DNA of 64,000 nt from Antilocapra americana (taxonomy: Eukaryota; Chordata; Mammalia; Artiodactyla; Antilocapridae): positions 33,293,840 to 33,357,839 of the forward strand of contig ML660201.1 in assembly GCA_007570785.1 (NCBI GenBank), read 5' to 3'. A program made the position numbers and the translations under genes. Under the pieces are notes generated by a model. The model did no database searches and was not told the DNA's origin. It saw only the letters and a program-made list of their open reading frames with translations. Positions 25,259-36,900 of this stretch are shown here, piece by piece (the stretch's first letter is position 1; the number at the start of each line of letters is the position of its first letter).

Positions 25259-26608
25259 TAACTAGTAGGTGGGTTAGTCAGCAGGTGAGAGCGCAGATTT
25301 GGATGTTCAGAGACCAATTCCTCTGTGCCAGCTACTAAGCCAGCACCTCCATCCATTCGTTTTCACAGCATCCCTTTGAAGCATACAACTGTGATTATAA
25401 CTCTCTTTTCAGTATATGGAATGGATACAGAAAATGCACTCTTAATTTCTATGCTCATAATCCTAAAGTAGGCATTGGAGAAAACCTGGCTCCGGAAACT
25501 TCTACTCTAGAAAGTAACAATCATGATAAGATTCTAATTAAAGCAGGATTTTGCTCCTAGGAGTAATGATACCATGAGAAATAGAAATTACCTCCATTAT
25601 TCCTGGAGTTCGTGTGTGTGTGTGTGTGTGTGTCTTTGTGTGTGTGTGAGACAGAGAGTAAGAGAAAGAAAATGACTTTTGCAAATTAAAGGAGTGCCTA
25701 TTAGGTAGCACCAAGGGGATACAGTGAGGATGGTGATTGATTTGCTGTTGCCCTCACGTAGTTTAAAGTCTAACAAATAAAACCAAACACCAAGACAAAA
25801 GGAGTGAAACAAAGCAGGGCAGAAGAAGTTCAGATTTCAGGAGGCATATAGCATCCTGGTACATCTCCCAATAATCCGAGCATTGTCAGACTCCATGCTA
25901 GCAAGAGTAGCAACTGTCTATGTTGAATGTGGACTTCAGGAAATGGTGGAATTGTATGTGCACACACTACATTGCTTTCTAACTTGGCTTCAGTTTAAGA
26001 GTGGTTTGGATCTAAGCACTTCTGAATCATTTGTAGTTATGATGTTGAAACCCCTGGTCTGCACGTCTCATTCTGTAGATAGTGAAGGGGGCAGAATAAG
26101 GACCTGAGGCCCAAAGAGTCTCAAGCAATTGTTAGTGGGATTAACTTGGGGCTCCAAAGCCTGGGTAATAGCTCAAGTATGGTCTTCTGGAATGATAAGT
26201 AAGAAAGGAACACCTGATACGTGAATAACTTTGTAAATTGCCATGAGCTAGTCATGAGCTATGGGAACATCATAAAGACCAGACTGGGACATTCCATGTA
26301 GGCTCAAATGGAGTTATTTAGAACTGTAGATATAGCTTTCAAATGAAAAGAAAGAATGTTCTTATAGATCATACTTATCAGGCCAGGTATGAAGGCTCAA
26401 TGGTCAGGAACAATGAGATGATCATCTTTCTGTCACTAAGCTGCTTTTATTTATGGAGGTAACAGGTTTTGCAGGTAAACTGATTCCTGATTAAATCCCA
26501 ACTCAGCACATTCTAGCTCTGTAATGCTGTATTACATCATTTAACTTTTGCAGAGTCTAATTTTCATCATATGTAAAATAGAGCAGAACCCAGACAAAAA
26601 CTGCTATG
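25258..26608. other. Unassigned DNA with a GT microsatellite
   Basis: A (GT)n tract at 25612-25633, a break, then 25637-25648. Otherwise apparently single-copy, with short unsupported ORFs. Confidence 0.5.
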
Positions 26609-26802
26609 GTGGTAGTTCAGTTGCTAAGTCATATCCAACTCTTTTGCAACCCCATAGACTGTAGCCCACCAGGCTCCTCTGTCCATGGGAATTCCCAGGT
26701 AAGAATACTAAAGTGGGTTGCCATTTCCTTCTCCAGGGGATCTTCCTGACCCAGCAATCGAACCTGAGTCTCCTGCATTGCAGGCAGTCTCCTGCAGTTA
26801 CC
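26608..26802 (-). repeat. Bov-tA SINE (first of inverted pair)
   Basis: Reverse copy with TAGCCCACCAGGCTCCTCTG and reversed head CTGCATTGCAGGCAG. It abuts a + strand copy directly. Confidence 0.88.
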
Positions 26803-26998
26803 ACTGGTGGCTCAGCAGTGAAGAATCTGCCTGCAAGGCAGGAGATGTGGATTCTACCCCTGGGTCAGGAAGATCCCCTGGAGTAGGAAAATGGCAACCC
26901 ACTCCAGTAAACTTGCCTAGAAAATCCCACTGACAGAGGAGCCTGGCGGGGTCAGAATCCATGAGTTGGACGTGACTGAGCACACACGCACGCATGCT
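26803..26998 (+). repeat. Bov-tA SINE (second of inverted pair)
   Basis: Sense copy starting TGGTGGCTCAGCAGTG and ending GCACACACGCACGCATGC, head to head with the preceding SINE and no spacer. Confidence 0.88.
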
Positions 26999-26999
26999 A

Positions 27000-29500
27000 T
27001 CCAGTACCATGGACTTACCTACTCCTGAAGCCACTTACTGCTTACTGCTCAGGAAACAGTTCATTATATTTCTGCCCCCTGGTGTCTGCCTCTCATTTGG
27101 GTGTGGGTTTTCCCTTTCTGTGGAAAGATATGGCTTTGCTTCATTCCTGCTGTTTTCACTGGTATTCTGCAAAGTTATTTGTGATGTCATCTTTCACATT
27201 TCTGTTGACCAGACTGTCTCTCCCTAATGACTCATTTGCATCATCACTTTTCTGAGATTTAATTTTCATGAAGACGCATCCACAGAAGCCTCCCATTTAA
27301 CCTACAATAACATTCAACTCCAGTAAAGCCTAGGAGAAGAAAATGGGCTAAAATCTGTCCTTCCCTTAACTCCAGGTGACCTCAACAAGATGTTCTTCCT
27401 TCAGAGAAGACTTCTGTAGGGGACCAGTTATTACAGGATCCAGTCTCCCCTCCTGCATTCAGGTCTGTTTATATATTCCTGTATCTAGAACCAACTTCCA
27501 AACTGCATACACACAGTTTTCTTTTATAATTTACATTTTATCGGTTGTTCTGAGGCTCAGTACACATACATTTTAATTTGCACATAATTTTTAATGGATG
27601 TGCCAGAAATCTAAAATAAAATCATGTTAACTGTGATTCTTTTCTAAACAGTTATTCTAGTCAGTTTCCAGCCAAAAATTTGGTGACAAAGATTCCTTTA
27701 AAGGATACCAAGTATAAAATATTTTATCATTTATTAATTTATATTATTTATATCACATACATTTATGTACATTAATTTGATAATTGCCTTCTTATAAATA
27801 TGATAAACTCACTTTAGGATTGCTGAAACAAAATAGAAGTTTATATTTATTCATTCATTCAATAAATATTTCTTGAGTTCCTACTATGTGCCAGACCCAT
27901 ACTACATACTGAGAGAAACATCCTGAAATATCAGTGATTTAATTAAGACTATCATGAAATACTCAACAATAGAAAATGGAGTAAGAGAGCCAAAGATAAG
28001 TCATACATAGCAAAGACAATTGAGGCAGTTCTCTTGATTTCAGCCACCTCTACCCAAACCACCCCCCAAAACTTGGCAGCATTTTAGATCATTATGATAA
28101 TTATCAAAACATTGATAAATATGTATGATAATTATGAACTTAGACTAAAGCACTGAAATTGAACTTGAACTGTATCTCTTACTTACTAGTTAGGGAACCC
28201 TTGTCAAAGTATTTTACCTCTTTCAACCTCAATATCCTTATCTGTAAAATGGAATTACTATCCTGCCTGCCTCATAGAGCTGCTGTAAAAATTAAATGTT
28301 GTATCAAATGTGCAAGGGGTAGCACATGGTTCTCAAAGTTGATTATCATCATTATTATTATTCAGACAAAAGATTTTGACTTGAATTATTTAGTAAGCTA
28401 GCGCAGTTGTCCTATTCATTTATTATGATTTCAAATATCTTCCTAAGATTTTTTTTTTAAGACTTGTTTACGGATGTAAATTCAGAGTTAAGCTAGTAAC
28501 ACTTAAGAAAGGGTGAATAAACTCCCTGAGGATGAGAAATTCAGAAAGCCAGACTCCTGATCACTTCAGGAAGTTCCAAGAGAACCTTTGTATTTTTAGT
28601 CCCGATCAGCTGTAGAGATGGTTATTTGTATCAGGAGCAATTTTAAAGAACCGTAAACAAAGTTCATCCTTTAATGCCAAGTCCTAGAAAGAAAGCAAGG
28701 GAGAAAGAGCACACAATGAAACCTCTGCCCTTACATATAATAATTGCTATACTGTTAAGTTCTTTATGGGAGGGATTCAAATTGAAAAAGAGGAAAATTA
28801 TTTAATATTGCAATGTGATACATTTTTGAGTAATTTTATAGTGGCAGTCCTAGAATGTTTTCCATAGGAATCAGCTAAGAGTTTGATTTCTTGATGTTTT
28901 TCTGTTTCCTGCTAAACTGTCAGCAAACCTCAGACACTATGATTATGAAGAATTTTTACTACATAATGAAAAGAAAGATTGTGTATTAGAGGAAATGTCT
29001 TTTAGTCAATATTTTGAAGGTTTAAGAAAAAGTTTTAAATATTATTCTTGAAAAATCTGATTGTGTTCTTAACAGGTGTTTCTTTTTTTGCCGTCTTTAC
29101 ATTGTGTGCACCAATCATAAATTCCAGTCAAGGCAACATTGGTCTATTTGGGTTAACAACTTCTTTAGGAAATTATATTCTTGCCAAGTCATTTCTCCCT
29201 GTACCAGGAGAAATATTTACATTAATATTTCCAGAGTAGTGGACGCTTATAGAATATTGCTTTAGTCCCCCCTTCTCCACCCTACCCCACCCCCACCCCG
29301 TGTAGGCATCCCTGAGTGCCAGCCTTCTAAGCAACAGAGAACTCTGGTTCTGGACTTTGGGGCAAATAGTCATTTTTTACAGAAATTGTTCAAAACATCC
29401 GGGATTAAACACCTCTTCCACTCTCTCTCACACACACAAGCGCACGCGCACAAACACACATGTGCACACTCATAAATACACACCATCCCTCTCTGGCAGA
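27000..29500. other. ADAMTS9 upstream region without recent repeats
   Basis: Only MIR remnants (27850-27930, 28140-28375). It holds an AP-1 consensus overlapping an octamer site at 27228-27241, a CCAAT motif (CACCAATCA, about 29108), a C-rich run at 29266-29300 and a CA-rich tract at 29430-29480. Candidate proximal regulatory DNA of ADAMTS9. No coding gene seen. Confidence 0.45.
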
Positions 29501-30604
29501 GTTTCCGACTTTAAAATATGCATCCCAACTCAGAGGTAGGTAGAGTTTAAAGTGTCAGCTTTAAGCTGTTGCAAGCATCTCTCTGGCAGAAAGCAAGCGG
29601 AAGTGGTTGAGAAATCTCTGCAGGCACTGCAGGCACTGGTGCTTCCCCTCGAGTCAGTGACAGTCCCCTCTCACTTTCCCCAGCTCCCCGTATCTCTAAA
29701 ACCCGAGGCACTTGGGGGCGCCGAAATCCCCGCCTCCTCTTGCTGCCCAGAGCAGTTCTTAACCTTTTTTGGGCCGGAGACCTACAGAAAGCTATAGACA
29801 CTCTCTCTATGGGTCTGAGGTTGGGGCAAGCACAACTGAAAAGCTTTGGGAAACTTTGAGGAGACCATGAATTTGAAACACATCCTGAACTGCCACAGAA
29901 GAACCCCAGCTCTAAAACTCTTAACCTGGGGCGGTGAAGCCAAGAGCGGAGCTCCGAAGACAAATCCCCTCCCTAGTGAGAAACTGTAGGACGAGAAAGC
30001 GCTTCTGCGCTGGGCCACTTTCACTTGTAAGAAACCAAAAGGAGATAGGGACAGAAATTCATCAAGAGAGAAAGAGAAGAGAGATGGGGACCGTGTAGAA
30101 AAGGGATGGGGGAGATGCGGGAACTAGAGAGGTGCACAGAGGGACGGGGATAAGAGACCACAAGCGGGAGAGGGGCAGAGCACGGACTGACAGGGCGAGG
30201 GAGAGAAGCGATTCCGCAGGGAGAAAGGATGCGGCAGAGAGACTGGGAGCGCCAGGAAAGGGGGAGAACGTTCTCTGCTCTGTCTCCCCAGGGCAGGGGG
30301 TCTCAGAAAAGCCCGTCCCGGGGAGATGGCGGACCGCACTCGGCTCCCCTGCGCTCCTGGCGACTCTGCGAGCAGCAAGTACCGCAAGGCAGCCGAGAAG
30401 CCGAGTGGCAGGAGGCGGTCCCCACTCACTCAGCTTTCTCCTCCCCTCTCTGAGAGGCGGGGACCTGAGTATTTGAGTAGAGCCCCCCCCCCCGCCCCCA
30501 GCCCCCCATTCAAGAAGCCGCTCCGCTATCCCCGCCAGCACAGGGCGCCCGGCGCGCCTCGGAGCGCACGTTCCGCGCTTTCTCCTGCCGGCTCCTTGGA
30601 CATT

Positions 30605-30745
30605 ATGCGGCCAAGCAGCCGAGCCCCAGTCCTCCTCCTCCTCCGGCTCCTCCTGCGGCCCGAGCGGCTCAGCTCTCGGCAGGCGGCGGCGTTGCTCAGC
30701 CGAGCGCAGACGGGACCCTCGCCGCGAGACCTCAGCGACTCCTAA
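30605..30745 (+). CDS. Candidate upstream ORF in ADAMTS9 leader (46 codons)
   Basis: An ATG with A at -3 opens a 46-codon frame that ends at TAA 117 bases before the ADAMTS9 start. It is in the same frame as ADAMTS9 but separated from it by the stop. The peptide has a leucine-rich core (PVLLLLRLLL) like a signal sequence, then a basic, serine-rich tail. Whether it is in the mRNA depends on the unknown transcription start. It could act as a translation-limiting uORF. It may equally be chance coding in GC-rich DNA. Confidence 0.35.
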   Translation: MRPSSRAPVLLLLRLLLRPERLSSRQAAALLSRAQTGPSPRDLSDS

Positions 30746-30862
30746 AGTCAAAAGTTGGCGGCGGGCACCGGGCTCCGCGCGCTCTCCGCAGCCGCAGCTT
30801 CGCAGCCAAGGAGGGCAGGAGGGGAGGGGGGTGGGGACGGCGGGGGAGGGGTGGGGAGCACC

Positions 30863-30977
30863 ATGCAGTTTGTATCCTGGGCCACACTGCTAACGCTCCT
30901 GGTGCGAGACCTGGCCGAGATGGGGAGCCCAGATGCCGCGGCGGCCGTGCGCAAGGACAGGCTACACCCGAGGCAAG
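30863..30977 (+). CDS. ADAMTS9: ADAMTS9 coding exon 1 (signal peptide)
   Basis: This exon encodes residues 1-38 plus one base (phase 1). It begins [14 protein letters not shown], a hydrophobic segment consistent with a signal peptide of about 18-20 residues. The donor is GTAACG directly after CAAG. The ATG context has A at -3 and C at +4. An in-frame TAA 118 bases upstream rules out an ATG-initiated extension, because no other in-frame ATG lies between it and 30863. Confidence 0.95.
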
Positions 30978-33900
30978 GTAACGAGAGTCGGCCACGGGGA
31001 CCCTTCCACCCCTGTTGCCACCTCCTTAGCCTCGGTGTCCGAGGGCGGACACCCCGCAGCGGAGGCCTCTCTCTCCCCTCTCCTTTTCCTAGAAAGAATT
31101 ATCTCCCGCTTTGCAGCCTCTCCCTTCTTTAGGTCATTCCCATCCAGTCTCTCAAGAGACACTGTGGAAAGGATTTAGTCGTCCGTCCTCCTCTTTTAGC
31201 CTTATCTTTCTCCTTACCCACGTCAGGCCCTATAGTTAGTTAGTAACTGGGGGCACCACCTCGTCGCATAATTCAGGGTATCTGTCAGGATCTATAATCA
31301 TGTTGTGTATTTTGTCTTGTTCAGTGTCTGACAGCATCTAACACTGTTTCTGACACATAGTAGGTGTTCAGCAAATATTTGTCCAGTGACTGAAGGTGAA
31401 GGGATTGACTTAAATGGGGAGGAAAAAGCTGGAAAATAGCTTAGGAGAACCGCACCCCCCCCCATACACACACTTCATTTTTAAGTTAAAACTTGCAGAA
31501 AACTATTATTGATTCATGTGCCTCTGCTTCTTTCTACAGCGAAATTATTAGAGACCCTGAGCGAATACGAAATCGCATCTCCAGTCCGAGTGAACGCTCA
31601 GGGAGAACCCTTTCCCACGAACGTACACTTCAAAAGAAGGCGACGAAGCATTAACTCTGCCTCTGACCCCTGGCCTGGCTTCGCCTCCTCCTCTTCCTCC
31701 GCTACCTCCTCCCAGGAGCATTACCGCCTCTCCGCCTTTGGCCAGCAATTTCTATTTAATCTCACCGCCCATGCCGGATTTATCGCTCCAATGTTCACTG
31801 TCACCCTCCTTGGGGCACCCGGGGTGAACCAGACTAAGTTTTATTCCGAGGAGGAAGCGGAACTCAAGCACTGTTTCTACAAAGGCCATGTCAATACCGA
31901 GTCAGAGCACACGGCCGTCATCAGCCTCTGCTCGGGAATGGTAAGTGGACGCGCGCCCCCTCCCCTGCCCTGCCCTCTCACCTCCTCACCCGCTTCTGGA
32001 AGATTTAATTGCTCTCTAGCCTAGGACCCTCACTGCACCGTCTCTGCTCTGGCGTTAAACATGGGCTACAAACTTCTTTTCTTCCTATGCTTTGGGTGGC
32101 TACTCCGGCGAGTGTGCTGACACTTAAGAGAAGCTCATCCTCCCCTACACCCCCCCTCACCAAGTTTCAGAGCTTTCTAGGGTCCAAAGTCAGCTCAACT
32201 GTTGAACTGCGTGTTGCCCCCACACCAGTAGGTGGCTGGGATGTCGGTTTCCAAACTCGAAGAGACTTGTCCTTCCCTTCTGCAAACTCGGCCGCCCAGG
32301 AGTGGAGCAGCTGAGCACAGGGAGAACCCGACTCCTTATTGGCGCATCTTGAGTCGGGGGTGTGGGCTGAGAATCCCCAGCGTCCGGTACGGGGAGTTCC
32401 TTCTGTGTGTCTTGGAGGGCGGTGCGTAATCTAGAGTCCCCACGTTCTCTTAGGGTCTTTTTTCACGCGCCAGGAACCCTGAGGCTGAACTGGAGTGACA
32501 GGGAACAAGTCCGGTCTCAGGAACGGAAGGGTGGGCCCAGGGCTCAGGGGGCGGGGGAGAAGGCGGGGCCTGTCCTGGATGCTCGGCTTCAGCAGGGAAA
32601 CTAGGAGTGGGGGTGCGTCGCAGTCCGACTCTGCACCCTGCTGGCGGGGTGGCCCCAAGAAGCAGAAATACTGGGGAGAGCTTGGAGAGATTTCAGTTCT
32701 CCTGAGATTTCCGCTACCCATGGGGTGCCAGAGAATTCGAAAAGGGAGCCTGAGGTGCACATTTCCCTAGAGAGGGAGGGTGAGAGGGCGGGGAAGTCAC
32801 CTCCATACGCTGCAAAATACGCACTTAGCAGGGGACCCACGCTGGTCCCCCTATCCGGTGTTTACCTACCCACCGCCCCCTTCTCTTTCCCCCTCCCTCC
32901 GCCCCACTTGCCCTCTTGTCTGCCCTACACGGCGTCTGGCCTCTCCCTTTTGTGAGATTTGAGGGTCCGCTGTAAGGTTTTTGGCCCAAGTGAGAGCGGT
33001 TCTAGGGCTTCCCCAAGCGACGTGCGTTTCTGCCATGCGCTCTGACGCAGAAACTATCGTGGGTCAGGCTCTCCCAGCGCACAGGGGCTGTGCGCCCTCC
33101 CCAGTGAAGCAATTACTTTTCCGCAGAGCATCCATACTCCCAGCTGTTAACCTTTTCTAAGTGGAAGCTTGACTACTTACCCAGGGTGCTTGGCTGCCCC
33201 CCGCTCCGCGCGCTGCTGTTAGTGGCTCTCGAGTCCCAAATGTTGATGTCGTATCCATCTCCACTGCTCAGCCGAGGAGTCGGGTGGGAAGGGAGGCAAG
33301 TTTGTAGACTGAGAGGGGGGAACTTTAGGCTGCTGGGATGCGAGGATGAAGATGAACCCCCTTTAGCCCCCAGCAAAGCTCCCGGAGTCGCAGTGCATCG
33401 TCGAGATTGTTTGGGGGTGGGTGGAGACGGCGGTTTGGCGAAATGGGAGGGGGTGCCGCATGAGTCATCGCCGCCCGGGACGCCTGGAATCCTTCAGTCC
33501 TTGGAAAGGTTGTTTGATCTGGGTGGGTATAAGTCAGGTGCTGGAACCCAGAGCATCAGAGTGTGCCCAGATCCCAAGGCTGTAACCCACAGTTCCAGAA
33601 CCTTACTGATAGGGCTGCGTGTGTAAGTCAAGTTTGTAAACAGCCTTTACTCCTCCTCCCTCCCCGCCTCCACACCCTGCTGAGTGGCCCCAGCAGTGGT
33701 ATAAACGTTTTGCTGTGCAGGACCTTAATTTCTGTTGGCAATTTTAGGTGGTAACTCGCACTTGTAACTGCAGAGTGGCAACTCTCCTAGGGAACTGAGG
33801 GCCAGGACTTAAGAAAGACGAACTCCCTAGACCTTGAGGAGTCCATTTGTATTGCGCCTAATTTGAGGTCTGGCTCTTTTTTTGGAGGGGAGGGAGGTGC

Positions 33901-36900
33901 AGAAGATGTGGCATGTTATCTGAAAAATATGTGAGGTAGCCGTTTATAGCTGGGATGAATCTAGCTTCAAAATCCTTGCCCCTGTGTCTTCCTTTTGGAA
34001 TTTATCTTTCTTGCAAAGATGACCCCATACCCGTTTGGTACTTGTAGTATCTTGGTGCTTCTCCTGGCCCTCTCAGGAAATCTTCCTGGAAATCGTTCAC
34101 TCTTTAGACTGAGCCATGCCAGCCTTTCTCCCTCCCCTCACCCTATTGGTCAGTTATTAGTTTCCCTGAAATCCTTTTCAGATGTGTTTCTCACCTGTTC
34201 TGAGCATCCCTACTCTACCTCTAGACCTCTTTGCTTCTCTCTTCCTCTCTCATTAGGGCTGATGTCTAAGAAATATTTCTGTCTGTCTTCTTCTCTTGGT
34301 CTTTTCTCTTGAATCCCTGCCACACACTGCTTGTAGATTAATGATGACAAGGTGCAAGATCACACTGCTACCCTGTTCAGTTACTGCACAGACCTCCCCA
34401 CTGCCTAGTGAATGACTATAAATTCTTCCAGCTGGCACTTAAGGCCATTGACAGTGTACCTCCTCACCCCTTTGTACATCCAGAATGTCTAGTCTCATCT
34501 GTCAAGCCTTGCTTCATAAATCCCACATTTCAGACAAACTGTTTTGCACATTTCATTTCCCTCCCGTTCCATAACCTTTGGGCCTTTGGATTTACTAGGT
34601 GACCTCAACCAGCTTCGTGTGCTCAAGTCACACTCTTCTTTCAAAGTGTAACTACCGTATCTTGTTCCCCAGGAAACCTCTTCCTAGCCCTTCAGACTGC
34701 TGTCATCTCTCTCCACTTTCATAGACATATGCTTCTCTCCCTCCTTGATGTTTAGTGTGCTCTCCCTTGTATTATGGTTCTTGCAACACATGTTCTATCC
34801 CCTTTTCCTGGGAAGCAGGGTCAGCATCAATTCATTTATCTCCCGTAGTGGAACCTTTTGTATATTGTAAGTACCTAGAGCCAGTATTTGAATAAATGGT
34901 CACCTTAGCCAAGAGGTGGCTTCCCTGGTGGCTCAGATAGTAAAGTGTCTGTCTGCAATGCAGGAGACCCAGGTTCAACCCCTGGGTTGGGAAGAAGCCC
35001 TGGAGAAGGAAATGACAGCCCATTCTAGTACTCTTGCCTGGAAAATCCCATGGACAGAGGAGCCTGGTAGGCTACAGTTCATGGGGTTTCAAACAGTCAG
35101 ACATGACTGAGCTACTTCACTTCACTTAGCCAAGAAAGGGTTACTCTTCATTCAAACAACTGTGTTGTGACTCAGCCACAAAACTAATTTGACCTCATTT
35201 GTATTCCTTTTACTGAACTCTTATTATGTGTCTTGTACTATAATAAGTACTTTATGTATGCATTATTTCATCTAAATCCTTACAACAGCCCAATCCTTGA
35301 AAGAACCCATTTTGCAGTTGAAGGCAATGAGTCTTTGAGAGGTGAGGACTTGCTTATGGTTTCACAGGTAGTAAGTGACAGAGCTGGGGTTCCCATCCAG
35401 TCTTTCTGACCATACTCTTCACCATGGGCCGGAGACTGAATCTGAGAATTTCAGAGTTGTTTGGTTTTTTTTTTTTTTTTTTAAAGGCTCTAGACTAGAG
35501 TCAGGGTACCTGAGTTCTAGATTTAGCAGGAGTACTATTGAACTGCTTCTGTTTCACTGAAGGGGACAAGTCAGTTCCTGCTTCTGGACCTCAGTTTCCC
35601 CTTTTAATAATCAAAGATACCAGACCTGCACCAGATGGGCTCCCAGCTTCTTTCTCAGTATTAGTGGCCTGTCTCTAGTTGCTTTCACATGTTGTAGTTG
35701 GCTTCTTGCTTTGTGCTCAGAGAGCACCAGAGTTATGTTTTGAAAATAGGGAGAGGTGCCTGGGTAAAAGCGAACTTGTTAAATCACTTCTCTGGAAGCC
35801 AGTTACTCTCTTATTCTGACACCAGACTGTGTCAGAGCTATCTTCTCTTTAAGTCAGGGTCTGATGAACCACATAGAGAGGTTTTTTTTTTTAAATAAAA
35901 ATATTAGATCTTACCATTAGAAATACCAAATCTGAAAACATAGGGTGATTTCTCAAATCTAAATTTATTTTTCAACTTCCCAGAAAATTTTGACACTTAG
36001 CTGGGTTTGGGAACCCCAGTGCTTAGCCAAGTACTTTAAAACTTTATCATGCCTAAGAAATCTAAAATGTTAGTTCTTGGGCCCTACCTACCCCCCAGAT
36101 ATTTCAATTCAGTAGATCAGAATTTGGGTGGAATGTGATACTTGATACTGATACTGCCACTGATGTTCGAGGACAGTCATTTCTTGGGTCCAGGGGAAAG
36201 TCAAAGGCCTTTGCCTTTTCCCCCACATTGAGGGAAAAGGAACCACAAAGAAGGATAGAAGAGCTTGATTTTTTCCTTGAAACACTGCCCACTGGCATGG
36301 CATGGGGAACTTTTTATCGCTCTTTGGGTGGTTTAACTTTGCAGCTTCATTTATAACTTGCAAAACTTGTGGGTATATGGGAAGGGGAGGAGAAAGAGTT
36401 AAGAAACTCCTAGAGAGATTGGCAAATACAAATTATATCCTGGTGGTTAGAGGCTGACTCACTCTGCAACACCAAAAGCCACTTCTGCTCCAAGCCCTGA
36501 CAAGGTATCACTTTGCTAAGCACTTTATACATATTATCTCATTTAATCTGCACAGTGACAGTACATATTTTTATCCCTCATTGATAAACAAGGAAGGTGA
36601 AGCTCAGAGGAACTTACCAAGGTGGGCGAACTTACCCAAGTGGTGGCACTGAGATTGGGACCTTGGGCAGCCTGGCTGGAAAGTCTTATCCCAGGTCACT
36701 CGCTGTGGTCAGGGAGAGGGTTGATAAGAGGCTCCTCTGCCATTATCCCTGGCAGCACCACCTTGAGTGCCTTCTGGTCAACATGTGCTTCCTGATTTTG
36801 AAGTCAGGATAAGGCTTTCTTGAGTAGGCTTTTCTCTTTGAAACTGGTACTTGTCCCTGTTTCCAGTCTGTCTTAACACACAGAAACCCTCCTTCAGCAG

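Larger units (their letters stand above)
30130..31080 (+). promoter_or_regulatory. CpG-rich ADAMTS9 promoter and 5' UTR region
   Basis: CpG dinucleotides are dense from about 30130 through coding exon 1, in sharp contrast with the AT-rich DNA upstream. No TATA box stands at a convincing distance. There are C/G-rich Sp-type tracts, for example a run of 11 C at 30483-30493 and GGGGA/GGGTGGGG runs at 30815-30857. The transcription start cannot be read from sequence, but the 5' UTR must lie before 30863. A TATA-less CpG promoter is the usual class for ADAMTS genes. Confidence 0.75.

Noticed and set aside
30062..30751. A 229-codon reverse-strand open frame over the promoter
   Set aside because: It lies in the CpG-rich region where stop codons are rare by composition. 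The product is low-complexity (Arg, Pro, Ser, Leu) and resembles no family I know. An antisense RNA could start here, but this frame is not evidence for it.
30755..31132. An extended ADAMTS9 start at a TTG, reading through exon 1 into intron 1
   Set aside because: The TTG is not a likely initiator here. The ATG at 30863 begins the conserved signal peptide, and the frame past 30977 is intron, since the GT donor and exon 2 join restores the known protein.
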